From NCBI GenBank assembly GCA_023426245.1, contig JAFABB010000001.1, positions 62,001 to 126,000 on the forward strand: 64,000 bases of DNA. The letters are read 5' to 3'. Under the pieces are notes generated by a model, which ran no database searches, was not told where the DNA came from, and saw only the letters and a list, made by a program, of their open reading frames with translations. The translations under genes and the position numbers were made by a program. How positions within the stretch are numbered: the stretch's first letter is position 1; each line of letters opens with the position of its first letter. Of this stretch, positions 1 to 8,654 are shown one piece after another. Source of the DNA: Bacillota bacterium (lineage in GTDB: Bacteria > Bacillota > UBA4882 > UBA8346).

Positions 1-1497
1 GCCGGCATTATAGCGGATATCCGCTTCCAGCGCAGTAATTCTATAATCTTTATCAACTGCGGCTTTTAAACGGATGACACAAGGATGCCGCTTGGTTGTA
101 ACTTCCAAATCTTCGCTGCGGTCAAAAATCAATTGCACGGGTTTTCCGGTTTTATAGGCTGCCACGGCCACCTGTCCGCCAATCAAGGAAGGATAGTCTT
201 CCTTACCGCCAAAGGCACCGCCTACCGTTGTTTGCACAACCCTAACCCGTTCACTGCCCCAGCCGAAAGCCTGCATCAAGGCGTCCCTGACATAATAGGG
301 GCATTGGATAGAGCCATAGACCGTAATTTGATTATCATAAACAGCGGTTACTCCTTGGGGCTCGATATAAAGCTGTTCCTGGTAACCGGTTTCAAATTCC
401 TCTTCAAAAATATATTGAGCCTCTTCAAAGCCGGCTTCGGGATGACCCTTGGAGATGTGATAGTCGGCAAAATATCTTTTATCTTCGAAAATCGGTTTTA
501 AATCTGGATTTTCAGCGTCCTCCATGGTCAAAATCGCCGAAATGTCCTGGTAATCCACTTGAATTTGGGCCAAGATTTCCAGGATAGTTTGTTTTTCGGG
601 ACCAACCACAAGTAAAATCGGTTCACCGATATAGTTAACTTTATCTTCCGCAAAAAAAGGCTGATCATTGATAACGATTTTGACCCGGTTTTGGCCGGGG
701 ATATCCGAGGAGTCGACAATAAAATACCCTTCGGGCAACTGCGGCTTATGGATTGCTTTAATCCAAGCCCGGGCTTTTTGAGATCGTAAAGTCTTGGCAT
801 ACAGCATTCCCGGGAATTTGATATCCCCGATATAAGCTGCCTGGCCGGTAACCTTCTCCTGGTGATCGACTTTTTGAATGGGTACATTGATTTCACAGCT
901 CATCAAAACGCCTCCCCGACTTCGCGCCCGCGCGCATTTCAAAATCTGTTCATAATCATCGGGCGTGTCCAAGTCCATTAAAATACCCTCATCTTCTACA
1001 ACTACGGTTTGATACCCCTTCCGCTGGATAAAGTCCCGTAAGTTTGAAGAATCGGGCGCCTCCAGCAATTCTTCAACGAGCCCTGCCGAAAAAAGCACCG
1101 GATGACCTTTATGTCCCTGAAATATCGGAATCAGGATTTCACCCTTTTGGGTCAGCAACTTGCGGCAAACTTCCCCGCTAATGAGAGGGTAATCTCCGGG
1201 ACTAAAAAAGAATTTCTCCCCCCGGACCTGACGCACGCCTTCTTTTACCGAAGTGAACATGCCCTCGGCAAATCTCCGATTCAAAACAATTTCAACTTGA
1301 GGATATTTTTTTAAGATCTTTTCAAGCTTTTCGATTTTGTAGCCGCCCACCACAATAATCCGGGAACAAAACGGGCTCATCGCTTCGACGCACCGTTCGA
1401 TGACCGTCTTTCCATCCAGGTCCATTTCCATCTTAAAAGCTCCGGCCCGGCTGGAGAAACCGGCGGCTACAATTACAGCTTCAATTTCTCTATCCAT
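1..1497 (-). CDS. MobA/MocA-like nucleotidyltransferase fused to xanthine dehydrogenase Mo-subunit (partial)
   Basis: Residues 1-198 are a MobA/MocA-type molybdopterin nucleotidyltransferase: the loop AAGFSSRAGAFK (from residue 11) fits the AAGxSxRxGxxK signature and SPGDYPLI is the acidic metal-binding turn. From residue 199 (MSCEINVP) the protein matches the molybdopterin-binding subunit of xanthine dehydrogenase, with YIGDIKFPGMLYAK and the cofactor loop GGAFGGKEDYPS, until the window edge cuts it. The frame has no stop between the two parts, so it reads as one polypeptide. A good ribosome binding site still precedes Met199, so the second part may also be made alone. The start lies 3 bases after the ygeY stop, implying translational coupling. 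Expected role: cofactor maturation plus hypoxanthine/xanthine-type hydroxylation in the purine pathway. Whether the fusion is native or a lost stop codon cannot be told from this window. Confidence 0.85.
   Translation of the reverse strand, partial: MDREIEAVIVAAGFSSRAGAFKMEMDLDGKTVIERCVEAMSPFCSRIIVVGGYKIEKLEKILKKYPQVEIVLNRRFAEGMFTSVKEGVRQVRGEKFFFSPGDYPLISGEVCRKLLTQKGEILIPIFQGHKGHPVLFSAGLVEELLEAPDSSNLRDFIQRKGYQTVVVEDEGILMDLDTPDDYEQILKCARARSRGGVLMSCEINVPIQKVDHQEKVTGQAAYIGDIKFPGMLYAKTLRSQKARAWIKAIHKPQLPEGYFIVDSSDIPGQNRVKIVINDQPFFAEDKVNYIGEPILLVVGPEKQTILEILAQIQVDYQDISAILTMEDAENPDLKPIFEDKRYFADYHISKGHPEAGFEEAQYIFEEEFETGYQEQLYIEPQGVTAVYDNQITVYGSIQCPYYVRDALMQAFGWGSERVRVVQTTVGGAFGGKEDYPSLIGGQVAVAAYKTGKPVQLIFDRSEDLEVTTKRHPCVIRLKAAVDKDYRITALEADIRYNAG
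901..917 (-). promoter_or_regulatory. Internal ribosome binding site inside the fusion ORF
   Basis: On the minus strand GGGGAGG (917 to 911) lies 7 bases before the ATG at 903-901, which begins the xanthine dehydrogenase part of the fusion ORF. A site this good inside one reading frame suggests that two cistrons once existed here, or that the dehydrogenase subunit is made both fused and free. Confidence 0.6.
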
Positions 1498-1500
1498 ATT

Positions 1501-2742
1501 TCACTTCGCCAGATTTTCGGTTACCTTCGGCATTTCAGCCGCATACTTTTGAACAAATATGCCGGGAATCGCCGCATACATCGCTGTGGCTTTCACTAAT
1601 TCATCCTTCCAGGTTTTCTCATTGGGGGAATGAGCTTCTTCCTCATGCCCGGGACCAAATCCAATACATGGTATGCCGTATTTACCCATAATTGAAACCC
1701 CGTTAGTGGAAAAAGTCCATTTATCCATTAAGGGCTGACTCCTAAAAAGTCCCTGATACACTTCGGATAAAGTTTTACAAACCGGATGCTCTTCCTCAAT
1801 ATACCAAGTTGGGAAATACGCATCAGTCGGATAAACCAATCCGGTATAAGAAGGTCTCCCATACTCATACATGCTAACTTCCGCACCCACAGCCTTGACC
1901 GCGGGGAGCTTTCTGATTTGACCCAGAGCAAGTTCTTTATCTTCATTAACCGTGAGTCTCCGATCCACGGAAATCCAACAACTATCCGCCACTGCACACC
2001 GGGAAGGCGAAGTAAAGAAAATCTCGGAAACCGTAAGGCTTCCTTTTCCCAGGAAATGATGGGTGATGAGATTCTCATGCAAGGCCCGAAGCTCAGTCAA
2101 AATAGGGGCCATTTTGTAAATGGCATTATCGCCCCGTTCAGGCGCTGAACCGTGACAGCTGACCCCAGCAGTGCTCACTTTTATTTCCATCCGGCCCCGT
2201 TGGCCCCGATAGATGTTACAGGAAGTAGGCTCGGTAATCACAACGAATTCCGGTCTGATTTTGGACTCTTGAATGATATATTGCCAGCACAAGCCGTCGC
2301 AATCTTCTTCTTGAACCGACCCCACCACCAGTAAAGTATAATCGTCCTCCAGCTTTAAATCTTTAATAATTTTGGCCGCATAAACCATTGCCGCCATCCC
2401 GCCGGTTTGATCACTGGCGCCCCGGCCACCGATGATTTGCTCATCTTCGATGCCCTGATAGGGATCGAACTTCCAAAGTTTGGGATTGCCGATTCCCACC
2501 GTATCGATATGAGCGTCCATCGCGATTAAATGTTTGCCATGACCCACATATCCTAAAATATTCCCCATGGGGTCAATGGTAATTTTGTCAAAACCGACTT
2601 TCTCCATTTCTTCCTTGATACGCAGCACAACTTTTTCTTCCTGAGCGCTTTCGCTGGGAATGGCAATCAAATCCCTTAAAAAGGAGGATATTTGCGGCCG
2701 GTACTTTTCGGCCGCCTTGACAATTTCTGCAAAATCAATCAT
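1501..2742 (-). CDS. ygeY: YgeY-type M20 family metallopeptidase/hydrolase
   Basis: The 413-residue protein belongs to the M20 zinc amidohydrolase family and matches the YgeY branch, which occurs in purine and selenium-linked clusters. Visible metal-site motifs are MDAHIDTVG (first His and Asp), GRGASDQTGG (bridging Asp), VQEEDCDG (catalytic Glu and ligand) and a C-terminal GHEEEAHSPNE segment. The start is the ATG preceded by GGAGG at 9 bases. It sits between the threonine-synthase-like gene and the nucleotidyltransferase-dehydrogenase fusion in the ygeW operon, so it probably hydrolyses an amide or ureido intermediate of purine breakdown. The exact substrate is not evident from the sequence. 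Confidence 0.9.
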   Translation of the reverse strand: MIDFAEIVKAAEKYRPQISSFLRDLIAIPSESAQEEKVVLRIKEEMEKVGFDKITIDPMGNILGYVGHGKHLIAMDAHIDTVGIGNPKLWKFDPYQGIEDEQIIGGRGASDQTGGMAAMVYAAKIIKDLKLEDDYTLLVVGSVQEEDCDGLCWQYIIQESKIRPEFVVITEPTSCNIYRGQRGRMEIKVSTAGVSCHGSAPERGDNAIYKMAPILTELRALHENLITHHFLGKGSLTVSEIFFTSPSRCAVADSCWISVDRRLTVNEDKELALGQIRKLPAVKAVGAEVSMYEYGRPSYTGLVYPTDAYFPTWYIEEEHPVCKTLSEVYQGLFRSQPLMDKWTFSTNGVSIMGKYGIPCIGFGPGHEEEAHSPNEKTWKDELVKATAMYAAIPGIFVQKYAAEMPKVTENLAK

Positions 2743-2814
2743 GGGTAAAAACCTCCATTATGCTTCAATTTTGTTACGCTTATCCCTTCATTGGAAAAAG
2801 GCCCGACACCTTTT

Positions 2815-2866
2815 TTCCTCTGTGTCTCTGTGGTTAATTCAATTGGCCACAGAGACTCAAAGATAA
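2815..2866. repeat. Dispersed CACAGAG hairpin repeat, copy 1
   Basis: TCTCTGTGG (2825-2833) and CCACAGAGA (2847-2855) form a 9-bp perfect inverted repeat between ygeY and the threonine-synthase-like gene. Related copies lie at 5149-5214 and 42347-42405, all intergenic. Confidence 0.6.
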
Positions 2867-4102
2867 TCACCTGTTTAAACTTTTACGAACTTCCTCGATA
2901 TCCGGTTCAATCAACCAGGGTTTCCCTGCAGCCAGGGCCGCGCTCTTAATGTCCTTTAAACCACTGCCGCTGACGATGCCGACCACCGTTTCGTTTCCTG
3001 AAAGCATCCCTAGTTCCTTCATTTTCATCATTCCGGCAAAACCGGTTACACCGGCGGGTTCACCGAAAACTCCGGTTTTCTGAGCCAAGGTTTTCATTGC
3101 CGCCAATATCTCCTGATCCGTCACATCGACCATCCAGCCACCCGACTCGTTGACTGCATTCAGAGCTTTAATTCCGTTGCGGGGGATTCCCACCGATATG
3201 CTGTCGGCAATCGTTTGCGGTTTTCTGTATTCGAACTGGTAATTCTTTTGGGCAAAAGCCCGGCTCACCGGATTGGAATCCGCCGCCTGAACCCCCACGA
3301 TCTTCGGCATTTTATCGATGAGTCCAAGAATCCGGCATTCTTTGAAACCTTTCCAGACCCCGGCGATGGTACATCCGTCCCCAACCGCCACCACCGCAAT
3401 ATCCGGTGCTTTCCATCCAAGTTGTTCACAGATCTCGTAAGAAACCGTTTTTTTGCCTTCCACCAGATAGGGATTAATGGCGCAACTCCGGTTATACCAG
3501 CCGAACTCGGCAGCAGCTTTAAAACAAAGTTCAACGGCTACATCATAAGTTCCCTTAACCAGGAAAACGTGGGAACCGTAAATCAGTAGCTGAGTCACTT
3601 TAGCCTCGGGAGCCGTTTCCGGTACGAAAATATAGGTTTCGATACCGGCACTGGCTGCAAAACCTGATAGAGATGAAGCGGCATTTCCTGTGGAAGCTGC
3701 GCATACCACTTTCCGGTTCAGTTCGATCGCTTTGGCAACTCCCACCGCACTGGCCCGGTCTTTTAATGAAGCCGTCGGATTGCGGGAATCATCTTTCATA
3801 TAAAAACTTTTTAATCCTGTCTCCGGAAAAAATTGATTCATCTCATACAATGGCGTCCAACCGACCTGCAAAGGCTGGATTCCTTCGGTATTTTCAAGGG
3901 GGATTGCCGGCAGGTAACGCCACAGCGAGTAATTATGATTATTTCGGAAGTATTCGAAGGTGAGCTCTTTTTTTATTGTTTCATAATCCAAAACCACATC
4001 CAGGATGCCGTCAATCCCGCAGTCCTCACATGTATAAAGCGCCTCTCCCTCATTATATTCCCGGCCGCATTTCACACATTTCAGTTTTAAAACCTTGCTC
4101 AT
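2867..4102 (-). CDS. Threonine-synthase-like PLP enzyme of the purine operon
   Basis: A 411-residue fold-type II PLP enzyme resembling threonine synthase. An N-terminal zinc-ribbon-like C-x2-C...C-x2-C (KCVKCG and TCEDCG, residues about 9-36) precedes the catalytic domain. The PLP lysine is in NPTASLKDRAS, the phosphate-binding loop in AASTGNAASSLSG, and a C-terminal VSGSGLKD segment closes the site. The ATG at 4102 was chosen over a TTG one codon upstream because of a GGTGAG site 5 bases before it. No threonine biosynthesis genes surround it, and it lies between carbamate kinase and ygeY, so a beta-elimination or replacement on an amino acid released from purine breakdown is more likely than threonine synthesis. 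That role is inferred. Confidence 0.8.
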   Translation of the reverse strand: MSKVLKLKCVKCGREYNEGEALYTCEDCGIDGILDVVLDYETIKKELTFEYFRNNHNYSLWRYLPAIPLENTEGIQPLQVGWTPLYEMNQFFPETGLKSFYMKDDSRNPTASLKDRASAVGVAKAIELNRKVVCAASTGNAASSLSGFAASAGIETYIFVPETAPEAKVTQLLIYGSHVFLVKGTYDVAVELCFKAAAEFGWYNRSCAINPYLVEGKKTVSYEICEQLGWKAPDIAVVAVGDGCTIAGVWKGFKECRILGLIDKMPKIVGVQAADSNPVSRAFAQKNYQFEYRKPQTIADSISVGIPRNGIKALNAVNESGGWMVDVTDQEILAAMKTLAQKTGVFGEPAGVTGFAGMMKMKELGMLSGNETVVGIVSGSGLKDIKSAALAAGKPWLIEPDIEEVRKSLNR

Positions 4103-4135
4103 CAAAACTCACCGCCCTAATTTATTCATCGTTAT

Positions 4136-5086
4136 TTACCATCCGGAAATCAGCGTTCCCGTTTCTCCCTTAAGGGCCGCCACCGCTTTATCCAGTGAAG
4201 TAATGATTGCCTGTTTGCCGGAGATTTTCGCAAACATCATCCCGGCCTGAATTTTCGGCAGCATACTGCCGGGTGCAAAATGGCCTTCAGCAATATATCG
4301 CTCACATTCACCCACTGTCAAACGATCCAGTTCCCGTTGCTGGGGCCGATGATAATTCAATGACACTTTCTCGACTTCGGTTAGGATGAGTAAAATATCG
4401 GCTCCGACTTCCTCGGCTAATCTTTCAGCAGCCAGGTCTTTATCAATAACGGCTGCAATTCCTTCCAAAGAGCCGTCTTCTTTCTCGACCACCGGAATTC
4501 CCCCGCCGCCCACCGTAACGACAATCGTCGAATCCCACAATTCCTTAATGGAGTGAATTTCGACGATTCTTTTCGGCATCGGCGAGGCAACTACCCTGCG
4601 CCACCCCCGTCCGGCATCTTCCCGCATCGTGAAATTCTTTTCCTGCATGAGGCGGTTCGCTTCCTCTTCCGAGTAAAAAGGTCCAATAGGCTTTGTAGGA
4701 TTTAGAAATGCCGGATCACTCGGATCAACCACTACTTGCGTTATTAAAGTGACAACCGGTAATATCCGGTTCCGCTTGGCCAATGCATAAGTGAGCCCCT
4801 TTTGAATATGGTATCCGATATACCCTTGGGTCATGGCGATACAGACATTTAAAGGCATGGCCGGGGTTACACCGGAAGCGGTTTCGGTCGCCAAAAGAAG
4901 CCGTCCCACCTGCGGCCCGTTTCCATGGGCAATAGCCAGTTCATAACCAAAAATACATTTAATCTCGGCGATGATTTCGGAAGTTCTTTTGACCACTTCC
5001 AATTGAGCCTCGGCAGTCGCCGGCATTTGAGGCTCTTGAAGGGCATTTCCGCCCAAAGCGATAACAACCTTCTTATGAGATCCCGT
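4136..5086 (-). CDS. Carbamate kinase, probably with a non-AUG (ACG) start
   Basis: Carbamate kinase makes ATP from carbamoyl phosphate and ADP. The family signature KKVVIALGGNAL is at the N-terminus, and GNGPQVG, a VTVGGGGIPV block and an AVIDKD motif follow. Total length from the proposed start is 316 residues, the normal size. No ATG, GTG or TTG lies upstream of the conserved first strand before an in-frame TAG; the first usual start (TTG at 5056) would remove KKVVIA. A perfect AGGAGG lies 8 bases before an ACG codon at 5086, which gives TGSHKKVVIALGG. I therefore extend the gene to the ACG. It is the energy-conserving step paired with ygeW in the same operon. Confidence 0.85.
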   Translation of the reverse strand, partial: TGSHKKVVIALGGNALQEPQMPATAEAQLEVVKRTSEIIAEIKCIFGYELAIAHGNGPQVGRLLLATETASGVTPAMPLNVCIAMTQGYIGYHIQKGLTYALAKRNRILPVVTLITQVVVDPSDPAFLNPTKPIGPFYSEEEANRLMQEKNFTMREDAGRGWRRVVASPMPKRIVEIHSIKELWDSTIVVTVGGGGIPVVEKEDGSLEGIAAVIDKDLAAERLAEEVGADILLILTEVEKVSLNYHRPQQRELDRLTVGECERYIAEGHFAPGSMLPKIQAGMMFAKISGKQAIITSLDKAVAALKGETGTLISGW

Positions 5087-5094
5087 GCGAATTA

Positions 5095-5100
5095 CCTCCT
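5095..5100 (-). promoter_or_regulatory. AGGAGG ribosome binding site before the ACG start
   Basis: The consensus AGGAGG ends 8 bases before ACG (5086-5084). An ATT codon at 5092-5090 is only 2 bases away, too close to serve. The spacing is what makes ACG the best start for carbamate kinase. Confidence 0.55.
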
Positions 5101-5148
5101 ATCCAAATAATTTGAATTGCATTTTGAAGATAACCGCTGAAATTTCTT

Positions 5149-5214
5149 TCTCTGTGAGCTCTGTGTCTCTGTGGCAAATTGATTCGGCCACAGAGGCACG
5201 GAGACACAAAGACC
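5149..5214. repeat. Dispersed CACAGAG hairpin repeat, copy 2
   Basis: CTCTGTGGC (5167-5175) and GCCACAGAG (5187-5195) pair perfectly over 9 bp, with an outer GTGTCTC/GAGACAC pair. It lies between the PLP lyase and carbamate kinase genes and resembles the copy at 2815-2866. Confidence 0.6.
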
Positions 5215-5240
5215 GAGATATATTCTTCTTAAAGTAAAAC

Positions 5241-6602
5241 TTAACGTTTTGATCTGATTTTTTGATCATATTCGGCAATCTTATGGTATTCTTTCTCCCA
5301 AAATTCCATGGAACGCATACTGTCCAAATATTCCCGGGAATAACCGAAAGGCAGCCAGTCTTGTTCTTTCTGTTTAAATAACTGCTCTTTCTTGTCACTG
5401 CGGCGGAAATCGTAAATATGTTCAATCCCTGTTTCGTGGAAAATATCATCAGCCCAGCGGTCCAAAACAAAATCACTGGTTTCAAGATACCGTTTATCCA
5501 AATCCTCCAAAACCGAAAAATAACGGTCAAAACTGTCGGTGGCAATGGTTACTACATTATCATCCGGTCCAAGCCGAAGGTATTTTGCCATTTTAATCGC
5601 GCCTAAAATATTACAGATGCCGGATACTCCGAACAACTCCCGCATTCCCTCGGCAAGCTTCGGCGCAACTCCCATCCGGACCAAAACTTCCGGTGCATCA
5701 TGAATAATCTTAAGTGCTTTCACACAATCATCATCATAGATTAATATTACAAAATCGGTGGTCAATACATTATGAATCAGGGTGCACATCTTATCGCCGA
5801 TTCCTTCGATCCGGTGTTGCCCCCGTCCGCCGTCGGCCAAAGTTGAACACTCATAGGGTTCAAGGGCTGCAATTTTGCATTCCGGGAAAGCCTGCTTCAT
5901 TGCGTCCCCGGCGGCTATAGTCCCCGCTGAACCCGGCGCCGAGCAAAAGGCGGCTATTCTGCCATTGCCGATTCCTTTGACTGCTTCAACCGCCGAATTA
6001 CCGGTAACATGACGGTGGAAACGATAGTTGGGGAAAAGTTCAAACTGGGCCAAGGGTTTGTTTTTAGGATTTTTCTTTAACTCGTAGGTCCTTTGCAGTG
6101 TCAAAATGACATCGGATTCGGTTCCCGGTGTCAAATCCAATTCAGCGCCGTATTTACGGATTCTTTCATACCGTTCCTTGCTCATATTATCGGGCATAAT
6201 GACCACTGCTTTGTAACCCATCAGGTTGCAAATATAAGAAACTCCGATCCCGAAATTTCCCGTGGATGGGCCTAGGATGGTGTGTTCACCGGGAATAATT
6301 TCACCATCGACACACCCTTCAATTAACGTGGCATAAGCGGGTCCTACTTTATGGGATCCGGAAGGGAAGTCCTTTCCCAGCATGACCACGATATTGGCAT
6401 CGACACCGGTTAACTCTTTGGGCAATACGATTTTACGAACCTGGTTTTCTCCGTCTTTCCAGGTAATATTGAATAAATTAACCGGATCCAGTTCATTGGA
6501 TTTTAATGCTTGTAATGCCTTGCTCCTGATGGCCCCATCCATCGTTTCCGGGTGAAGCATCTCTTCGTAGGTCGGCCCAAAAGGAATTTTACGATCACTC
6601 AT
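5241..6602 (-). CDS. Fold-type II PLP-dependent lyase (cysteine synthase/YgeX-like)
   Basis: A 453-residue PLP enzyme of the cysteine synthase/diaminopropionate ammonia-lyase fold. The Schiff-base lysine is in SGSHKVGPAYA, the asparagine loop in GPSTGNFGIGVS and the phosphate-binding glycine loop in APGSAGTIAAG. It is longer than E. coli YgeX (about 398 residues) and I do not see a close YgeX match, so I keep the general name. The ATG has GGAGG 7 bases upstream. Its place between the TetR regulator and carbamate kinase suggests deamination or elimination of a small amino acid from purine degradation. Having a second PLP enzyme of the same fold type three genes on is notable. Confidence 0.8.
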   Translation of the reverse strand: MSDRKIPFGPTYEEMLHPETMDGAIRSKALQALKSNELDPVNLFNITWKDGENQVRKIVLPKELTGVDANIVVMLGKDFPSGSHKVGPAYATLIEGCVDGEIIPGEHTILGPSTGNFGIGVSYICNLMGYKAVVIMPDNMSKERYERIRKYGAELDLTPGTESDVILTLQRTYELKKNPKNKPLAQFELFPNYRFHRHVTGNSAVEAVKGIGNGRIAAFCSAPGSAGTIAAGDAMKQAFPECKIAALEPYECSTLADGGRGQHRIEGIGDKMCTLIHNVLTTDFVILIYDDDCVKALKIIHDAPEVLVRMGVAPKLAEGMRELFGVSGICNILGAIKMAKYLRLGPDDNVVTIATDSFDRYFSVLEDLDKRYLETSDFVLDRWADDIFHETGIEHIYDFRRSDKKEQLFKQKEQDWLPFGYSREYLDSMRSMEFWEKEYHKIAEYDQKIRSKR

Positions 6603-6628
6603 TTTACTGCCTCCATTTTATTTTGGTT

Positions 6629-7207
6629 TCACTTGAGTAAACTAACAATCGAGTTTTCCGCAGCCTTAAAATATTCGTCCAAATCAAACCCCTCTTCATC
6701 GATAAGATATTGCATGGATGCTCCCATCATTAAAGAAACCATCAGGTAGGGTATCATCTTTTGATGCTCTGAGTCTTTGCTGGAATCTTCCCCATACTGG
6801 CTTACTATCTTTTGGATATCTTTGCGCCAGGTTTCAAAAGTCTGTTGAAAAGTGGCCTGTACTTCAGCATCCACAGTCCCCTGAACCCAATAATCAAACT
6901 GGACATAATCCAATTTTTTGTTATGAAGAATGACATCTTTCTTTTCACTAAAGATGGCATGCAGGTTTTCCCTGAATGATCGCTTCTGAAAATCCACAAC
7001 TTTTTGCCGGTTTGCAGAAAACCAGTGTTGAATATCATTGAGTAACGCAATCAACAGATCTTTTTTGGTTGGAAAATAATAATGCAGATTGGACTGGGTC
7101 ATATGAGCTTCTTTAGCGATCAAATGCATCCGTGTTCCACTGATTTTCTCTCTAGCGATTACTTCCAACGTTGCATCCAGGATTTTTTTGCTTACATCCT
7201 TCGGCAT
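6629..7207 (-). CDS. TetR-family regulator of the purine operon
   Basis: A 192-residue TetR regulator. The N-terminal helix-turn-helix reads IAKEAHMTQSNLHYYFPTKKDLL, broken here as IAKEAHM then TQSNLHYYFPTKKDLL, followed by a helical ligand domain. I start at the ATG at 7207, preceded by GAGGTA at 6 bases, instead of the TTG two codons upstream. It is the second gene of the operon beginning with ygeW, so it probably represses its own operon from the palindrome at 8478-8505. The effector is likely a purine or a breakdown product, but the sequence does not say which. Confidence 0.85.
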   Translation of the reverse strand: MPKDVSKKILDATLEVIAREKISGTRMHLIAKEAHMTQSNLHYYFPTKKDLLIALLNDIQHWFSANRQKVVDFQKRSFRENLHAIFSEKKDVILHNKKLDYVQFDYWVQGTVDAEVQATFQQTFETWRKDIQKIVSQYGEDSSKDSEHQKMIPYLMVSLMMGASMQYLIDEEGFDLDEYFKAAENSIVSLLK

Positions 7208-7233
7208 CTTCAATACCTCGAAACTCTTTTATT

Positions 7234-8436
7234 CTATCTTCCCGAAAAGCTGTAGAACCTTTTCACATTAGCATTGATCAAAGATTCAAGGGTATGAGCC
7301 GGATCTTTCACTTTACTGAGAAAAATCATGGCCGCGATAATATAGGGCTTGTAACCGGCTTGTTTATATAACGGAGCCCGGTAACGATCGAAAACCGAGG
7401 CCGCCACTTCACCCTGTTTGCAGCTAACGCCGCTGATATCCGCCGGTAAACAATGCAGGTATAAAGCCTTACCCTCTTTGGTTTTCTTCATCATCTCTTC
7501 TGTACATTCCCAGTCTTGATGTTTGGCATTTTCCTTGAGCAATTCGGCTTCCAAGGCCTTAATCCCGGCAAAGTCGTTTTCGCCATAAAGATTGGTTCGT
7601 CTTTCCATGGCTGAGAAAGATGCCCAACTTTTAGGATAGACAATATCCGCATTTTGGAAAGCTTCCGCCATGGAGTGGGTTTTGGTAAATTTACCGCCGC
7701 TGGTTGCGGCATTTTTCTTGGCAATCTCCTCGACATCACCCATCAAATCATACCCTTCCGGATAAGCCAAAGCCACTTCCATCCCCATCCGGGTCATTAA
7801 TCCAATAACACCCTGGGGTACCGAAAGGGGCTTGCCGTAACTGGGTGAATAAGCCCAACTCATCGCGATTTTCTTTCCTTTTAACCGTTCAACGCCGCCG
7901 AAATGGTGGATTAAATGGGCCAGATCCGCCATACATTGGGTGGGATGATCAATATCGCACTGTAAATTGACTAATGTAGGTCTTTGTTCCAATACTCCTT
8001 CATCGAAACCTTCTTGAACAGCTGCGGACACACTCCGCATATAGGCATTTCCCTTACCGATATACATATCGTCACGGATACCAATGACGTCGGCCATAAA
8101 CGAAATCATATTGGCAGTCTCGCGGACGGTCTCACCATGAGCAATTTGGGATTTGCCCTCATCCAGATCCTGTACTGTAAGTCCAAGCAAATTGCAGGCA
8201 CTGGCAAAACTGAAACGGGTTCTGGTGGAATTGTCCCGGAACACCGAAACCGCCAGGCCGCTGTCGAAGATTCGCGCCGAAATATTGTTCTCTCTCATTT
8301 GCCGTAAAATATCGGCCACCGTAAATACTGCCTGGAGTTCGTCATCATTTTTTTCCCAGGTCAATAAAAAATCGCGATTCACCATATTGGAAAATTTGAG
8401 TTGGGATAGTTTTTGAATCAAGTTTTCAGCTGTCAT
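7234..8436 (-). CDS. ygeW: YgeW carbamoyltransferase
   Basis: A 400-residue aspartate/ornithine carbamoyltransferase homologue of the YgeW family. The carbamoyl-phosphate loop is DNSTRTRFSFASAC, and a second conserved block is HCLPADISG near the C-terminus. YgeW proteins are knotted carbamoyltransferases found with ygeX and ygeY. Acting in the catabolic direction, the enzyme would phosphorolyse a carbamoylated intermediate to carbamoyl phosphate, which carbamate kinase then uses to make ATP. It is first in its operon, with AAAGGAG upstream of the ATG and a strong promoter-operator at 8469-8505. The precise amino substrate is unresolved from sequence alone. Confidence 0.92.
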   Translation of the reverse strand: MTAENLIQKLSQLKFSNMVNRDFLLTWEKNDDELQAVFTVADILRQMRENNISARIFDSGLAVSVFRDNSTRTRFSFASACNLLGLTVQDLDEGKSQIAHGETVRETANMISFMADVIGIRDDMYIGKGNAYMRSVSAAVQEGFDEGVLEQRPTLVNLQCDIDHPTQCMADLAHLIHHFGGVERLKGKKIAMSWAYSPSYGKPLSVPQGVIGLMTRMGMEVALAYPEGYDLMGDVEEIAKKNAATSGGKFTKTHSMAEAFQNADIVYPKSWASFSAMERRTNLYGENDFAGIKALEAELLKENAKHQDWECTEEMMKKTKEGKALYLHCLPADISGVSCKQGEVAASVFDRYRAPLYKQAGYKPYIIAAMIFLSKVKDPAHTLESLINANVKRFYSFSGR

Positions 8437-8468
8437 TGTTTACGCTCCTTTACGTGTTAATTTTCGTA

Positions 8469-8505
8469 ATATTAAGCAAATTAGATTGACTAGTCAATCT
8501 AATTT
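8469..8505 (-). promoter_or_regulatory. SigA-type promoter overlapped by a 28-bp palindromic TetR operator
   Basis: Positions 8478-8505 are a perfect 28-bp palindrome with half-site AAATTAGATTGACT. On the minus strand TTGACT (8497-8492) lies inside it as a -35 box, with a 17-bp spacer and a TAATAT -10 box (8474-8469). Transcription would start near 8462, 26 bases before the ygeW ATG. An operator covering the -35 box fits repression, most simply by the TetR protein of the same operon. Confidence 0.85.
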
Positions 8506-8654
8506 TATGAAGAAGAAGATCCCACCTTTGACCCATGAAACCGCCCCAGTAATCGTTGTTTGTCTGTATTGTTACATCTCAGTCCCAACAGGGACGGTCA
8601 TGTTAATAAGATTATGATGATAATCCGGAATTTACCACACCCATACGATAGGTA

